From: Planctomycetota bacterium
Lineage (GTDB): Bacteria > Planctomycetota > Phycisphaerae > Sedimentisphaerales > Anaerobacaceae
Direction of reading: 5' to 3'
Length of the DNA stretch: 64,000 nucleotides
Assembly: GCA_030605475.1 (NCBI GenBank)
Contig: JAUWIG010000025.1
Location: 22,636-86,635 of the forward strand
Part shown: in pieces, positions 8,403-18,238 of the stretch
Layout: the number at the start of each line of letters is the position of its first letter
How positions within the stretch are numbered: position 1 is the first letter of the stretch
Program-made: the position numbers and the translations under genes
The notes under the pieces: generated by a model
The model's input: only the letters and a program-made list of their open reading frames with translations
Databases searched by the model: none
Told to the model about the DNA's origin: nothing

Positions 8403-8815
8403 AAAGTTATAAGAAGGAGCTGTGGTTTAATATAAGAGGCAGGCGGGAATTTATTAATATTACGCCGCAGGTCGAAGAGACTCTTAGAGAAAGCGGTATC
8501 AGGGAAGGCTTCGTGCTCTGCAATGCTATGCATATTACGGCCAGTGTATTTATCAACGACGATGAATCCGGCCTGCATCACGACTTTGAAGTCTGGCTGG
8601 AGAAATTGGCGCCCGAGAAGCCATATTCACAGTATCGCCATAACGGCTTCGAAGACAACGCCGACGCCCATCTGAAACGGACCGTAATGGGCAGAGAAGT
8701 GGTCGTGGCCGTTACCGGCGGCGCACTTGACTTCGGCCCCTGGGAGCAGATATTTTACGGTGAATTCGACGGCAAAAGAAAAAAAAGAGTCCTTGTAAAA
8801 ATCATCGGCGAGTAA
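8399..8815 (+). CDS. YjbQ family protein (UPF0047)
   Basis: The 138-residue protein has the YjbQ pattern: [40 protein letters not shown] and [20 protein letters not shown] with conserved His and Asp/Glu residues around a putative active site. YjbQ proteins have a weak thiamin-phosphate-synthase-like activity, but their real role is not settled. It overlaps the preceding glycosyltransferase by four bases. Confidence 0.9.
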   Translation: MKSYKKELWFNIRGRREFINITPQVEETLRESGIREGFVLCNAMHITASVFINDDESGLHHDFEVWLEKLAPEKPYSQYRHNGFEDNADAHLKRTVMGREVVVAVTGGALDFGPWEQIFYGEFDGKRKKRVLVKIIGE

Positions 8816-8911
8816 GTTCGTGACTCGTGGTTCGTGAATCGTGGCTCGCTAAAGACTAATGTAGCCGCAGAGGGTGGAGAGGAAATTCAAAAATTAAAAG
8901 CTGGTGATTTT

Positions 8912-9529
8912 GTGAGCTTACTGTTTTTCCTATTCCAGGTATTTGTAATATCATTCTCAGGTGTGATGGCACCTGGGCCTGTTACGGCTACAGCCATCGC
9001 GATGGGTGCGCGCAGTCGCTATGCAGGTACACTTATCGCTCTCGGCCACGCTATAATCGAATTTCCCGTGATAATTCTGATTATTATGGGAATGGACAAA
9101 TTGCTCAAGTCAACCACCACGCAGGCGGTAATCGGCCTGGCCGGTGGGGTGTTCCTGTTGATAATGGCAATCCAAATGTTAGCCAATTTGAAGACCACCG
9201 ACAACCCGCAGGCCAAATATACCAAAAGTAAGCCGGTCCTGGCCGGCATAATATTATCAGCAAGCAATCCATACTTTCTGCTCTGGTGGGCCACTGTAGG
9301 GTTGACCCTTGCAACCAGCGCCAAGCAATTGGGAATCTGGGCTTTTGTTTTATTCGTCATCGTTCACTGGTTATGCGATTGTGTGTGGCTACAGGCCTTG
9401 TCTTTAGCAAGTTTCAAGGGCTCGAGCTTACTGGGCCCTCGCAGCCAACGTGTTATCCTGCTGATTTGCTCAGTGGCACTGCTTGGGTTTGGGCTGTTTT
9501 TTATTTACAAAGCCCTAAATACAAACTAA
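8912..9529 (+). CDS. LysE-family transporter
   Basis: About 205 residues with six predicted membrane segments; the N-terminal segment has VISFSGVMAPGPVTATAIAM with the APGP motif of LysE/RhtB exporters, and later ILSASNPYFLLWWATVG with the NPYF...WW motif. These proteins export amino acids or similar small solutes. I prefer the GTG at 8912 (preceded by GGTGA); an upstream GTG at 8834 would add 26 hydrophilic residues encoded by repeat-like sequence (GTGGTTCGTGAATCGTGG). Confidence 0.82.
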   Translation: MSLLFFLFQVFVISFSGVMAPGPVTATAIAMGARSRYAGTLIALGHAIIEFPVIILIIMGMDKLLKSTTTQAVIGLAGGVFLLIMAIQMLANLKTTDNPQAKYTKSKPVLAGIILSASNPYFLLWWATVGLTLATSAKQLGIWAFVLFVIVHWLCDCVWLQALSLASFKGSSLLGPRSQRVILLICSVALLGFGLFFIYKALNTN

Positions 9530-9647
9530 AGTTGACAAACCAAAGGCTTACAATGAAAGACTGATTATAAAAACCTGTTATCAACCGCTCGGAAAAACTC
9601 TCCGTGGCTTAAAATCCGATGAAACGCCTATATTAAAGTGATACTGT

Positions 9648-11057
9648 ATGAGTGAACTTCCATTTCAACTTTTAATTAGACGCGATTCTCCGAAGAAGAC
9701 CGAATCTTTGACGTGCACGGGCCTTTTACGAGCTATTCCCGGAAATCGAAAGGTATATGATGCGCTGTGGAATGGTCGGGACGTGATTGTAAAGGTGTTC
9801 TCACATAAAATCAGCGCGAATCGTCACCTTAAAAGAGAGTGGCGAGGGTTAAACTTGCTGCAGTCTCGTGGGTTGAGTTCGCCTGAGCCGTTGTTTACCG
9901 GGGAAACAGAGAATGGCCAATGGGCGATGGTGGTGGAAAAAATAGCTGATTCGTCGACGGCTTTAGATATTTTTAACAAGACGCAGTCCCCGGCCAAGAA
10001 GCTGGACCTGTTAATTACGGTTTGTAAGGAAGTAGCTAAACAACACGATAAGGGGGTTTTGCAAAAAGATTTACATCTGGGTAATTTCCTGCTGAGTGGC
10101 GATAAGGTCTTTGCGCTTGACGTAGGGCAGATGCAATTCTTTTTTGGCCAAACAGCAAGGAAGGAAAGCATTTCTCAATTAGCATTATTGGCGCTCTATT
10201 TACCAGCCAGCGACACGGAGTCTATTGGAATACTTCGTGAGCAGTACGCTGGTGTGCGCGGCTGGCGGTTTGGAAAATCAGATGAGACACTATTCCAAAA
10301 ACAGCTAATTGTGCATAGAAAGAGAGCGGTGGGTAAGGGTTTGAAAAAGTGCCTGCGAACAAGTAAAAGATGCCTGCAAATTAAGTTCGGCAGGTACGTT
10401 GCCATGTTTAACAGGGATTTTTGTGAGGGGGCTGAGCCTCTTGATTTTATAAAACAGATAGATGCGCTGATGAATGAGGGACAGATTCTTAAAAAGGGCA
10501 GAACCTCTTATGTGTCCTGCGTAACGTGGAACGGCAAAGACGTGGTGGTCAAACGATATAATCATAAGGGGTTTATTCATTCACTGCGTCATACCATAAA
10601 GAGGTCTCGTGCCCGGCGGGGCTGGCTGCACGGACATAGACTCCGTATGCTGAACATAGCTACGCCGAAGCCCCTTGCTTATATTGAAGAGCGCAAAGGA
10701 TTGCTTCTGTGGAAATCTTACTTGGTAACCGAACACATTGAGGGACAGAGGCTCTATGATTTTCTGCGAGACAGCAAGACAGGTGAGGAAGAACGTTCAA
10801 AAGTAACCAAGCAGATTATGGAATTGCTTGAAAGATTAGAAAAATATCGCATCAGCCACGGCGATTTGAAGCATTCAAATATTTTGATTACAGAGTATAA
10901 ACCCGTTCTAACAGACCTTGACGGGATGAAAGTCCATAAATGGAATTGGATTTATAAGGTCAGGCGCGCAAATGAGATAGAACGTTTCACACACGGCAGG
11001 AGCGGCGGTCATACCGCTCGCGGTGATACGGACGTTTTTAGAAAGGGGCAAACCTGA
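9648..11057 (+). CDS. Tandem Kdo/LPS kinase-like protein (two kinase domains)
   Basis: The 469-residue protein is made of two kinase-like halves. The first has VIVKVF (Lys49), a catalytic loop KDLHLGNFL (Asp141, Asn146) and ALDVGQM (Asp158). The second has VVVKRY (Lys302), HGDLKHSNILI (Asp406, Asn411) and LTDLDGM. The loops resemble the lipopolysaccharide kinase (Kdo kinase/WaaP) group rather than Ser/Thr kinases, and the gene sits in an LPS/polysaccharide region. Both halves keep the residues needed for phosphotransfer. A likely role is phosphorylation of LPS core Kdo or heptose at the inner membrane; this is inference. No clear Shine-Dalgarno precedes the ATG. Confidence 0.75.
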   Translation: MSELPFQLLIRRDSPKKTESLTCTGLLRAIPGNRKVYDALWNGRDVIVKVFSHKISANRHLKREWRGLNLLQSRGLSSPEPLFTGETENGQWAMVVEKIADSSTALDIFNKTQSPAKKLDLLITVCKEVAKQHDKGVLQKDLHLGNFLLSGDKVFALDVGQMQFFFGQTARKESISQLALLALYLPASDTESIGILREQYAGVRGWRFGKSDETLFQKQLIVHRKRAVGKGLKKCLRTSKRCLQIKFGRYVAMFNRDFCEGAEPLDFIKQIDALMNEGQILKKGRTSYVSCVTWNGKDVVVKRYNHKGFIHSLRHTIKRSRARRGWLHGHRLRMLNIATPKPLAYIEERKGLLLWKSYLVTEHIEGQRLYDFLRDSKTGEEERSKVTKQIMELLERLEKYRISHGDLKHSNILITEYKPVLTDLDGMKVHKWNWIYKVRRANEIERFTHGRSGGHTARGDTDVFRKGQT

Positions 11058-11066
11058 TGTTGATGC

Positions 11067-12068
11067 TTAAGGCCGAGCGTCCTGCAGGCATTTTGTAATC
11101 AATTCGACCAGCTGCTTTCCAATTACGCTCAAATCAAAATTTTTTGCCTGTGCCAAGCCTCTTTCTCCCATTTTTCTTCTCAATTGGGGATTTTCGATCA
11201 GTTGAGTAATTCTGCTGACCCACTGCCTGGTGTTTGCAGCGAGAAAACCCGTAGTGCCGTCCTTGACATACTCTGCATTTGTTCCAATTGGTGAGGCAAC
11301 TACAGGCAGGCCAGCAGCGGCATATTGGAGAATTTTGAAGCCGCATTTGCCTCTTGCAAATCGATTGTCCGGAAGCGGGGCCAAGCCGATATCGCTGGCA
11401 GCCAAATCAAGAGCCTGGGTTTCCAACGACCAGGGGTGCTTTTCCACTCGCATTTTCTGCAGGTCAAAAAAGTCATCACATATTATTCTTAGAATAACAT
11501 AGTCAAAACGAGAGCCGATTTCCTCAAGTGCGGGTTTAATTTTCACGAGGTATCGCAACGTGGTTTTGCTGCCAATCCAAACGAGGCGAATTTTGTCATC
11601 TTTCTTCGGAGGGACTTGCAGCTTGTAAGCATCGGTGTCTAAACCTGTTGGGAGAACCTCGACACCGGGATTAAATTTTCGCGCGTGCTCGGCAAGATAA
11701 GAATTGCCTGCGACGACCACATTGGCCAGTTTAGTGGTTCTTTTAAAAGGATTTGTGTGCTTGTGTCGGCTCGGCTTTCTCTCTGGACGTTCATCATAGT
11801 ACATTATGGCATCATCAAAATCGTAGATGACACTTTTCGCATACCGGCGCAGCCAGACAGCATCAAAGAAGTTAAGGATTTTCTTATGTAGGAAAACGCC
11901 GTCAAAACCCGCACATCTTTTTAACATCTTCCATCTGTTCAAAGAGCGAGGATGAAATTGGGCAACTTCACACTCTATGCCGTTTGCGCGTAAAGTATCA
12001 AGGTAAACTCCTATGCGCTGTCTGAAGCTTGCACGTTTCGGATTGTTACTCAGTACGAGTAGGTTCAT
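11067..12068 (-). CDS. Glycosyltransferase (GT4-like)
   Basis: 333 residues. MNLLVLSNNPKRASFRQRI starts the GT-B N-domain; SVIYDFDDAIMYYDERP and NVVVAGNSYLAEHARKF, then VEVLPTGLDTDAY and the C-domain IRLVWIGSKTTLRYL, APLPDNRFARGKCGFKILQY and AAGLPVVASPIG are the donor-binding signatures. It converges with the tandem kinase gene (stop to stop 9 bp apart) and lies downstream of the CgeB-like gene on the same strand. It probably works in LPS or capsule synthesis. Confidence 0.85.
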   Translation of the reverse strand: MNLLVLSNNPKRASFRQRIGVYLDTLRANGIECEVAQFHPRSLNRWKMLKRCAGFDGVFLHKKILNFFDAVWLRRYAKSVIYDFDDAIMYYDERPERKPSRHKHTNPFKRTTKLANVVVAGNSYLAEHARKFNPGVEVLPTGLDTDAYKLQVPPKKDDKIRLVWIGSKTTLRYLVKIKPALEEIGSRFDYVILRIICDDFFDLQKMRVEKHPWSLETQALDLAASDIGLAPLPDNRFARGKCGFKILQYAAAGLPVVASPIGTNAEYVKDGTTGFLAANTRQWVSRITQLIENPQLRRKMGERGLAQAKNFDLSVIGKQLVELITKCLQDARP

Positions 12069-12107
12069 TTTATAGTTTTTTTGCTTTCATACATTCTGGG
12101 AAAGCGG

Positions 12108-13151
12108 CTACAAGATTTCCGCCCAGGTGGCGTCATAAGTTCCCGTTTCGATTAGGTCAAGCATATATCCGGCGACCCTTTCGCAATTAAACTCTCTGTG
12201 CGCTCTTTCCATTCCGGCCCTTGCGATTTTTTCCCGCACGTGGTCGTGCCGGAGGTACCAATCGGCAAGTTCAAAAAACTCATCCGCAGAATCAAAATAT
12301 TTTAGGTGTACGCCATCAGCAAAAAGCAGGTCGGTATCCGGCACTCTTTTTGCCAGTGTAAATGTGCCACAAGAAAGATAATTAATAAGCCTATCGGAAT
12401 GATATAATCTTACATCATTCACTATATTTATGCTCAATCCTACTTTGGCGCCACTGATGGCATAAAAGTAGTCTATGCCTTCGACTCTTGGAATGCCGAA
12501 AGAGCCATAAATTCTTGCATTGGGCGTTTGGCTGAGCCGATGGACAAGATTATACCGCTCGCTATTGTGTTCAAGCCTCTGGTGTTTTGCTTTGCCGGTG
12601 AAGATAATGTCTGTTTTCCATTTTTCCTCAACCTGGTATTGGTGCTGAATGTCCGGGTCGCAGGCGTTGGGTATAAACGCACATCGTGGCGCGCCGTCAT
12701 CTTTGTAGGCTTTTAAGAATCTACCGCCGCTGGTGGTTATCGCAATGTCAGTTTCTCTGGCGATTGCAAGCCGAACAGGCTTCTTTTCAGGGAATGGGTC
12801 TTCATCTCTGCCGATAAAGACGGCATCAGGTGCGGCATCACGAACAGCACGGACTGTCTCAGCATCGAGATACTTCATACTGAGGATAAAGACAATGTCA
12901 GGATGATATGGCTTAATCTGTTCCAAGAGAATATTGTCAGCTCTTTTTTTCACAAAACGCGGAGCAAAACGCCTAAAATGCTTGCCGGAAAAAGGATTGA
13001 ATTGCGTCATTATGTTTCTGTAACTAAAGCGCTGAACATCGTGACCAAGGCGCAACAATCCCTTTATCCACATTCGCTGCGAAATTCGAATAGATTTCGG
13101 CGACTCATCCTTAAAATCCGCTATTACAAATATTCTCTTTGGTTTTTGCAT
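12108..13151 (-). CDS. CgeB-like glycosyltransferase
   Basis: About 347 residues from the ATG at 13151. HPDIVFILSMKYLDAETV, AFIPNACDPDIQH, KTDIIFTGKAKHQR, IYGSFGI and GAKVGLSINIVNDVRLYHSD followed by RLINYLSCGTFTL are the pattern of the CgeB/DUF3880-type glycosyltransferases (GT-B fold). The target sugar is unknown. The gene belongs to a minus-strand run of polysaccharide genes from 16797 down to 11067. A TTG two codons upstream (13157) is an alternative start. Confidence 0.8.
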   Translation of the reverse strand: MQKPKRIFVIADFKDESPKSIRISQRMWIKGLLRLGHDVQRFSYRNIMTQFNPFSGKHFRRFAPRFVKKRADNILLEQIKPYHPDIVFILSMKYLDAETVRAVRDAAPDAVFIGRDEDPFPEKKPVRLAIARETDIAITTSGGRFLKAYKDDGAPRCAFIPNACDPDIQHQYQVEEKWKTDIIFTGKAKHQRLEHNSERYNLVHRLSQTPNARIYGSFGIPRVEGIDYFYAISGAKVGLSINIVNDVRLYHSDRLINYLSCGTFTLAKRVPDTDLLFADGVHLKYFDSADEFFELADWYLRHDHVREKIARAGMERAHREFNCERVAGYMLDLIETGTYDATWAEIL

Positions 13152-13181
13152 CGGCAAATTTCCAAAAAAGGTTGATAGCTT

Positions 13182-14141
13182 TTATTTGCCTCTCTGCGTC
13201 ACAGTTATATATTGCGGCAAGGGTTCGGGCATTTGCCAGTCAGGCATTGTGTCACTCTTTTTACTTTTTAATAAGACTTTTAACAAGTCAACATAAAGTC
13301 GAATATCCAGAGGATAGTAACGAATAGCTTTTTTAAGCAACGAGATTGCAGCACGCCTGTTTCCCAAGGTATAAGATATTTTGGCGGCCTTGCGATACCG
13401 GTGACTTATTTTGCGTTTTGCCATCCTCAGCGGGACATATTTATTGCCGCCAAGGTGAAAATAAAATCGTTCCAATATATGTGCTACGTCGATAGCACCC
13501 TCAGGACTAAATACGCTTGAAAGATTTTCAGCGTACCACCGTTTTGTTACAGATACACTTGGAACAAAAAGAAATTTTGTCTTTGTGGAAATTCTCAAGA
13601 AGACATCGTAATCGGGACTTCTTTTGAGATGCTCGTCCCAAAAGACATTTTTCCAAACAGACCTGCGAAAACAGGTAGCCGAGGGCATAAGGCAGGGGCT
13701 AAAGTCAAAAAAATATTTTGTGATGCATCCTGACCTGTAACGTTCCGAGGAACTTAATTCCCTTTTTTCACCATCAGGCTGCAAGTCAACTACCCGTGTG
13801 TATGTTGCTCCATAGTCCTTATTTGCATCTAATTGGTTTACTACGGTCTCCAGATAGTTTGGAGGCCACAAGTCATCTTCATCGAGAAAAGCAACGTATT
13901 CGCCCTTTGCCCTGACAAGCCCGAGGTTTCGAGCGCTGGATTGTCCACCATTATCCTTGTAACAGTATGTTATCCTACTATCCGGTATCTGCTTGACAAC
14001 AGAACGGGTATCGTCGGCCGAGCCATCGTCAACTACAAGAACCTCAAAGTCAGTATAACTCTGGCGTAAGACGCTTTCTATAGCCTCTTTGACAAGAGCA
14101 CTACGGTTATATGTTGGAATTATTACACTAGCGCTCGGCAT
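13182..14141 (-). CDS. Glycosyltransferase family 2 protein
   Basis: 319 residues with a GT-A domain at the N-terminus: SVIIPTYNRSALVKEAIESV, DFEVLVVDDGSADDTR, GGQSSARNLGLVRAKGEYVA and FLDEDDLWPPNYLE. The DED takes the place of the usual DXD metal-binding motif. The C-terminal 100 residues are basic and helical. Likely adds a sugar in LPS or capsule synthesis. It starts at ATG 14141, 50 bp after the FkbM gene ends. Confidence 0.9.
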   Translation of the reverse strand: MPSASVIIPTYNRSALVKEAIESVLRQSYTDFEVLVVDDGSADDTRSVVKQIPDSRITYCYKDNGGQSSARNLGLVRAKGEYVAFLDEDDLWPPNYLETVVNQLDANKDYGATYTRVVDLQPDGEKRELSSSERYRSGCITKYFFDFSPCLMPSATCFRRSVWKNVFWDEHLKRSPDYDVFLRISTKTKFLFVPSVSVTKRWYAENLSSVFSPEGAIDVAHILERFYFHLGGNKYVPLRMAKRKISHRYRKAAKISYTLGNRRAAISLLKKAIRYYPLDIRLYVDLLKVLLKSKKSDTMPDWQMPEPLPQYITVTQRGK

Positions 14142-14191
14142 AAAGCTCCTCTAAGATAATACTCACTTCGCTACTACTTAAGCATAAATTT

Positions 14192-15004
14192 TCATGCGGT
14201 CGCAAAACGCACATAAATATCACCTTGAGTTGCCAGTTTGTTCGGCAAAGCTGGTAATAAACTTATCATATCATCAGCGTTGACCCAACTTGGTAAAGCG
14301 AATGACATTAACTCTGCCAGAGAGTAGTTAAATTCCACTTTTCCCAGTTTTGACAGATAGTTAATACAGGCAAGCACAGGTTCCAGATATTCCGGGATAA
14401 ACTCAAGAGAGAGCATATTCACCGGTTGCGAAAGCCCCTCTATGACCTCGCACTCAAACCCTTCGACATCTATTTTACAGAAATCCGGCTTTCCGTACTC
14501 TTTAATTAAGAGGTCCAGCGTTGTTGTCTCGACAGTAACTTTATCATCCCACGTGTGGTTTGAGAACCTTCCGCTGCTTTTGACACTGGCTATCCATTGT
14601 TTTGACATTGAGGATAAAGTGTGTGAGCGGTCTATGAAAAACTCTTTTTCGCCGACGGTTTTGTCCAAAGCTTTACTTAGCACATATACATTCCGATTGT
14701 TTCCAAATTTTTCTCTAAGGACCCTGCAACAGCTTTTTTGCGGCTCAACCGCTACTACAGTTGCACCAATTTCTATGAAGACCTGAACTCGGTTGCCGAT
14801 ATTTGCGCCGATGTCAAAACACAAATCCCCTTCTTTGACGAATTGTGAGTAAAACTGCAACCTTTTCTGGAAGCGTTGCCTTTCCTTAGGTTTGTCGCGT
14901 CTGGATTTTCGAAGAATTTTGTAATCCCTGTAGAATCGCCTAAGTCCGGCAACAAGTGCTGTTTTGACCTTGGGTCCTTCAATTCGTATGTTATTTTCGG
15001 TCAT
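14192..15004 (-). CDS. FkbM-family methyltransferase
   Basis: 270 residues. The SAM-binding site is DLCFDIGANIGNRVQVF; AVEPQKSCCRVL follows in the second strand; the FkbM-type motif PDFCKIDVEGFECEVIEGL marks the family. FkbM proteins O-methylate sugars or polyketides. The basic N-terminal 45 residues (KSRRDKPKERQR) precede the domain. A second FkbM gene lies two genes upstream (15973-16797); together they suggest a methylated surface glycan. Confidence 0.87.
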   Translation of the reverse strand: MTENNIRIEGPKVKTALVAGLRRFYRDYKILRKSRRDKPKERQRFQKRLQFYSQFVKEGDLCFDIGANIGNRVQVFIEIGATVVAVEPQKSCCRVLREKFGNNRNVYVLSKALDKTVGEKEFFIDRSHTLSSMSKQWIASVKSSGRFSNHTWDDKVTVETTTLDLLIKEYGKPDFCKIDVEGFECEVIEGLSQPVNMLSLEFIPEYLEPVLACINYLSKLGKVEFNYSLAELMSFALPSWVNADDMISLLPALPNKLATQGDIYVRFATA

Positions 15005-15032
15005 TGTTACATTCCGGGAGAAGGATTAATCT

Positions 15033-15965
15033 TTATTCCTCATCTTTCAGACGAAGATTAAAAGATTCAACCCCACAATGTGTACTAACCGGTTTATAAT
15101 TGGCGATAAAATCAATGTCCAATCTGTACCCTTGATTATACTTATCTGCCAATACTTCAACAGTGTATTCATCAGAGTCGTCAAACTCATTATCAGTCGA
15201 GATATTAACCATATTCACCTGTATCGCGCTGGCAATTACCTTTTGAAAATAAATCCAGGCGGGCAGTTTTGAAGAGTTATTCTGACACCAGCGGCAGTTC
15301 CAGGATTCCAGCGTGTTAGGACTATAGAAATAGCCGAAAGACTTTAGGATGGACCGTGCTGAGATTATCTTTCCCAACACCTTTATTAAAGCAGAGACCG
15401 GCGAGAATAGTTTTTTAATTACCGGATTATTACTCGATACGCTATTGATTATTCTTTTTATCAGAGCCGTGGGGTAGATGGTAGCGCACAAGTCAAACGG
15501 ATAGTTTGTTAAGTCTGTTTTTCCGTCTTTCCAACTGAATTTGTAAAGAGTCTGGCCAGACACAGAAAACTCTTCTATACTATCGCCGCCTGTTATGATT
15601 TCGCAACTGTGCCTGAGGGAAAATCCAAAAATCTCGCTGGGAAATTCATCAAAACATTCTTCGATTATATCGAAATCAACTGAATCAAAATAGACTACGT
15701 CGTCAATTCCAAACAAAATGTATTTGGTACTGATATCCTTTAGAAGCCTTAAAAAATCGCCGTAAAAGTCGCTTTCTCTTATCACTATACAATCTGAGTA
15801 CCTGCGGAAGAGCTGCTCATACTCTTTCTCAAACAGCTCGACCTTATAGATGACATACGTTTGAATAAGCTCAGAGGAAAAGTATCTGCGTAAACTTTCC
15901 AGATATGCGTCCAGCTGCAAAGGCCGATTCTTCGTAAAAACAATATTACTCACAAGCTTACTCAT
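15033..15965 (-). CDS. Putative GT-A-like glycosyltransferase, poorly characterised
   Basis: From the ATG at 15965 the protein has 310 residues: SNIVFTKNRPLQLDAYLESL, YVIYK, DISTKYILFGIDDVVYF. The last carries an Asp-rich IDD at the position where GT-A enzymes have DXD, and the fold order (strand, KNRP loop, acceptor) suggests a GT2-like enzyme, but it has no close signature that I recognise. I chose the internal ATG over the one at 16088 because the upstream codons overlap the neighbouring FkbM gene on the same strand. Context suggests a polysaccharide role. Confidence 0.65.
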   Translation of the reverse strand: MSKLVSNIVFTKNRPLQLDAYLESLRRYFSSELIQTYVIYKVELFEKEYEQLFRRYSDCIVIRESDFYGDFLRLLKDISTKYILFGIDDVVYFDSVDFDIIEECFDEFPSEIFGFSLRHSCEIITGGDSIEEFSVSGQTLYKFSWKDGKTDLTNYPFDLCATIYPTALIKRIINSVSSNNPVIKKLFSPVSALIKVLGKIISARSILKSFGYFYSPNTLESWNCRWCQNNSSKLPAWIYFQKVIASAIQVNMVNISTDNEFDDSDEYTVEVLADKYNQGYRLDIDFIANYKPVSTHCGVESFNLRLKDEE

Positions 15966-15972
15966 ATAGAAT

Positions 15973-16797
15973 TCAGGTTTTGAACAACACGTTGGTTTGA
16001 GCGGTAATTTTTTTAATGCTGATTCTGTGCCGGCCGCATATTGAATAAGACTTATAACCGTAGCCTGACATAAAATTGTCAAGTTCACAAATATCTCTGT
16101 TCATAAGTTTAAATGCGTGAGGCGTAACTTCCGCAATAATTGGTGGAAGATTACCTTTATGCTCGTCGAAAAAGCGAGAAGTACCCAGCAGAACAGGCAG
16201 CTCAAAACCTTCCGTATCAATTTTTACCAACGAGATATGCGTCAGTTTCTTCTCTTGTATGTATTCATCCATCCTCTGTACCCAAATGCTGAGAGTCTCG
16301 GCTGTGTATTCTTTCGGGACGAATCCCGGCACCATCGAATTGACTCCAGGATTACGTTCATGGTTAGCGATATAGCTTTGGCCGGTTGTTTCTCCCAAAG
16401 CGAAATTATTCGCCACAATCTTGTGCTTGGGGTTTAATTCCGCTATCTGCTGCATGTAACTAAAATATTTCGGCACAGGCTCGAAGCTGTGCACCTGGCC
16501 GGTTTTACCAACGAGCGCAGCTGCAACTGCTGAAAGATAGCCGACGTTTGCTCCAACATCGATAAACACCCCTCCCGGTTTGAGGTATTTCTTCATTATG
16601 CGTCTTGTTTCGAACTCATAGCAGCCGAAGTACATACTTTTGACCATTTTTCCAAGAGCAAAATCGAATGTGAACCTGACACCGTTAAATTCTTCTATGA
16701 CGGCTCCCTCAGGTGCCTTTGCATATTTGCATCTGTGATGAAGCCATTTGTTTTTGTAATGCAATATTGGATGTTTTAGTAATGGCAGTCGCGGCAT
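15973..16797 (-). CDS. FkbM-family methyltransferase
   Basis: 274 residues. GVFIDVGANVGYLSAVAAAL is the SAM-binding motif, SFEPVPKYFSYMQQ the acidic loop, and ISLVKIDTEGFELPVLLG the FkbM signature. It differs from the other FkbM protein in this run (14192-15004), so they probably methylate different positions or sugars. It is the first gene of the polysaccharide run downstream of the AsmA-like gene. Confidence 0.88.
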   Translation of the reverse strand: MPRLPLLKHPILHYKNKWLHHRCKYAKAPEGAVIEEFNGVRFTFDFALGKMVKSMYFGCYEFETRRIMKKYLKPGGVFIDVGANVGYLSAVAAALVGKTGQVHSFEPVPKYFSYMQQIAELNPKHKIVANNFALGETTGQSYIANHERNPGVNSMVPGFVPKEYTAETLSIWVQRMDEYIQEKKLTHISLVKIDTEGFELPVLLGTSRFFDEHKGNLPPIIAEVTPHAFKLMNRDICELDNFMSGYGYKSYSICGRHRISIKKITAQTNVLFKT

Positions 16798-16822
16798 AAC
16801 ATTTCTCAGAATACACAGTTAC

Positions 16823-18238
16823 TTACTCAAACAGCTCCTCAAGAACCTCTAACGCTTTTTCTCTCAACTGTTCCTCAAATTGACTCTTTAATTGCTCCTG
16901 GAGCAGCCTGCCTACATCAAGTTCAGGTTTGTCGGTGGTTCCTCTAAGCGGCAGCGATATCCTTTGGCCAACAGTCTCTCTGCCAACCCTTGCCGTTCTA
17001 CCCTTTAGAGTATAAGGCAAAGTTACGGCCATATTCAAACTTTTATCCAGCCCAATTACACCTTTGAAATTAACCGGATTGTCACCGATATCCATTTGCA
17101 TATTGTCATATTGAAGGAACCCGTTCTGCAGAGCAAATCTCGTGGGATGGATAACAATATCCTGGTCTGGTATAGTGGCGCCAACCAGCGTAAGAATCTG
17201 TCCAAGCAAATCCGAGGCCTGCAAACGCAACTGATTTATCGAGACTGTGCCAATCACTTCAATGTCGTTTTGGCTCGCTTCGCCCAGCGGTATGGCAAGT
17301 CGCTCGCAACTGAAACTCACCACGCCACTGACATTAACAGCGTTCGCAAAAACAGGATTTAGATATATCAAAAGCTTTTCTGCAATCTCATCATTGATTT
17401 TAATATCCTTTGCTACTTGAATCGGCCCTACTGTTTCCAATAGTGCTGGCTTGTGCTTGAAATCTGCCTGGCCGGTAAAATTAAATTGACCATTATTGAC
17501 GGTCGTCGAAAACGGTGCGATTCTCAGCAAGCCATTTTTGATTTGAATCTCCACCTCAGCAGGGCCAAGATTCCAGCCCATATACCCGGCTTTTTCAAAA
17601 CCCAATTTGGCCTTCGTGCTAAGATTGGCCAACAGCGTCTCCGTCTGGCCGGCTGAGTATTCACCATGGAAACTCATAATTATTTTGGAGTCTATTCCCA
17701 CTACATTAGCGGTTTCAGTTTTTGAATCGATTACTTTCAAATTACCATCGTTGACGACAAGATTAATTTCTTTGATTGGCAGTGTCACCGGCTGCGATTT
17801 TTTGCCGACTGATGCTTCGTGTCGGCGGTCTTTTGCCTTGTTTGTCTGCTGAGCTTTAAGATTTATCTCTACTTTCGGCCTATCGATTATCGTTTTCCCA
17901 AACGACAAACTACCTATCAAAATGGAAATGTAATGGGGTTTTGTAATGATTTGCTTTGCACTAAGTGAGGTTTGCCCAGTACCATCGTTAAAACTAAAAT
18001 CTGTAACCTTTAGGCCTTTGAACCAACTCATTGAAAGAGCGGCAAAATCTATTTCGCCATCGATGGAATTATTGATTTTGGCTAATATTGTTCTGCGACC
18101 TCTTTCGGACGATACAAGCGCAGGCAACAGGAAGACTACTAACAAAATCAAAATAACTGAAAGTGCCAACACCGACTTGAGTATCCTTATGCCGGTTTTT
18201 TTTTGCGAGCCAACTTTGAAGTTTTTTTCGGCTTGCAT
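16823..18238 (-). CDS. AsmA-like inner-membrane-anchored protein
   Basis: 471 residues from the ATG at 18238, which has GAGGGAC 7 bp upstream; the longer TTG start at 18271 has no such site. One N-terminal membrane segment (ILKSVLALSVILILLVVF, about 15-38) is followed by a long beta-rich periplasmic domain: IDGEIDFAALSMSWFKGLKV, GSLSFGKTIIDRPKVEINLK, and a C-terminal part with ILTLVGATIPDQDIVIHPT and FKGVIGLDKSLNM. This is the architecture of AsmA/TamB-related proteins, which bridge inner and outer membranes and affect lipid and LPS placement. Lies next to the LPS genes. Confidence 0.7.
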   Translation of the reverse strand: MQAEKNFKVGSQKKTGIRILKSVLALSVILILLVVFLLPALVSSERGRRTILAKINNSIDGEIDFAALSMSWFKGLKVTDFSFNDGTGQTSLSAKQIITKPHYISILIGSLSFGKTIIDRPKVEINLKAQQTNKAKDRRHEASVGKKSQPVTLPIKEINLVVNDGNLKVIDSKTETANVVGIDSKIIMSFHGEYSAGQTETLLANLSTKAKLGFEKAGYMGWNLGPAEVEIQIKNGLLRIAPFSTTVNNGQFNFTGQADFKHKPALLETVGPIQVAKDIKINDEIAEKLLIYLNPVFANAVNVSGVVSFSCERLAIPLGEASQNDIEVIGTVSINQLRLQASDLLGQILTLVGATIPDQDIVIHPTRFALQNGFLQYDNMQMDIGDNPVNFKGVIGLDKSLNMAVTLPYTLKGRTARVGRETVGQRISLPLRGTTDKPELDVGRLLQEQLKSQFEEQLREKALEVLEELFE

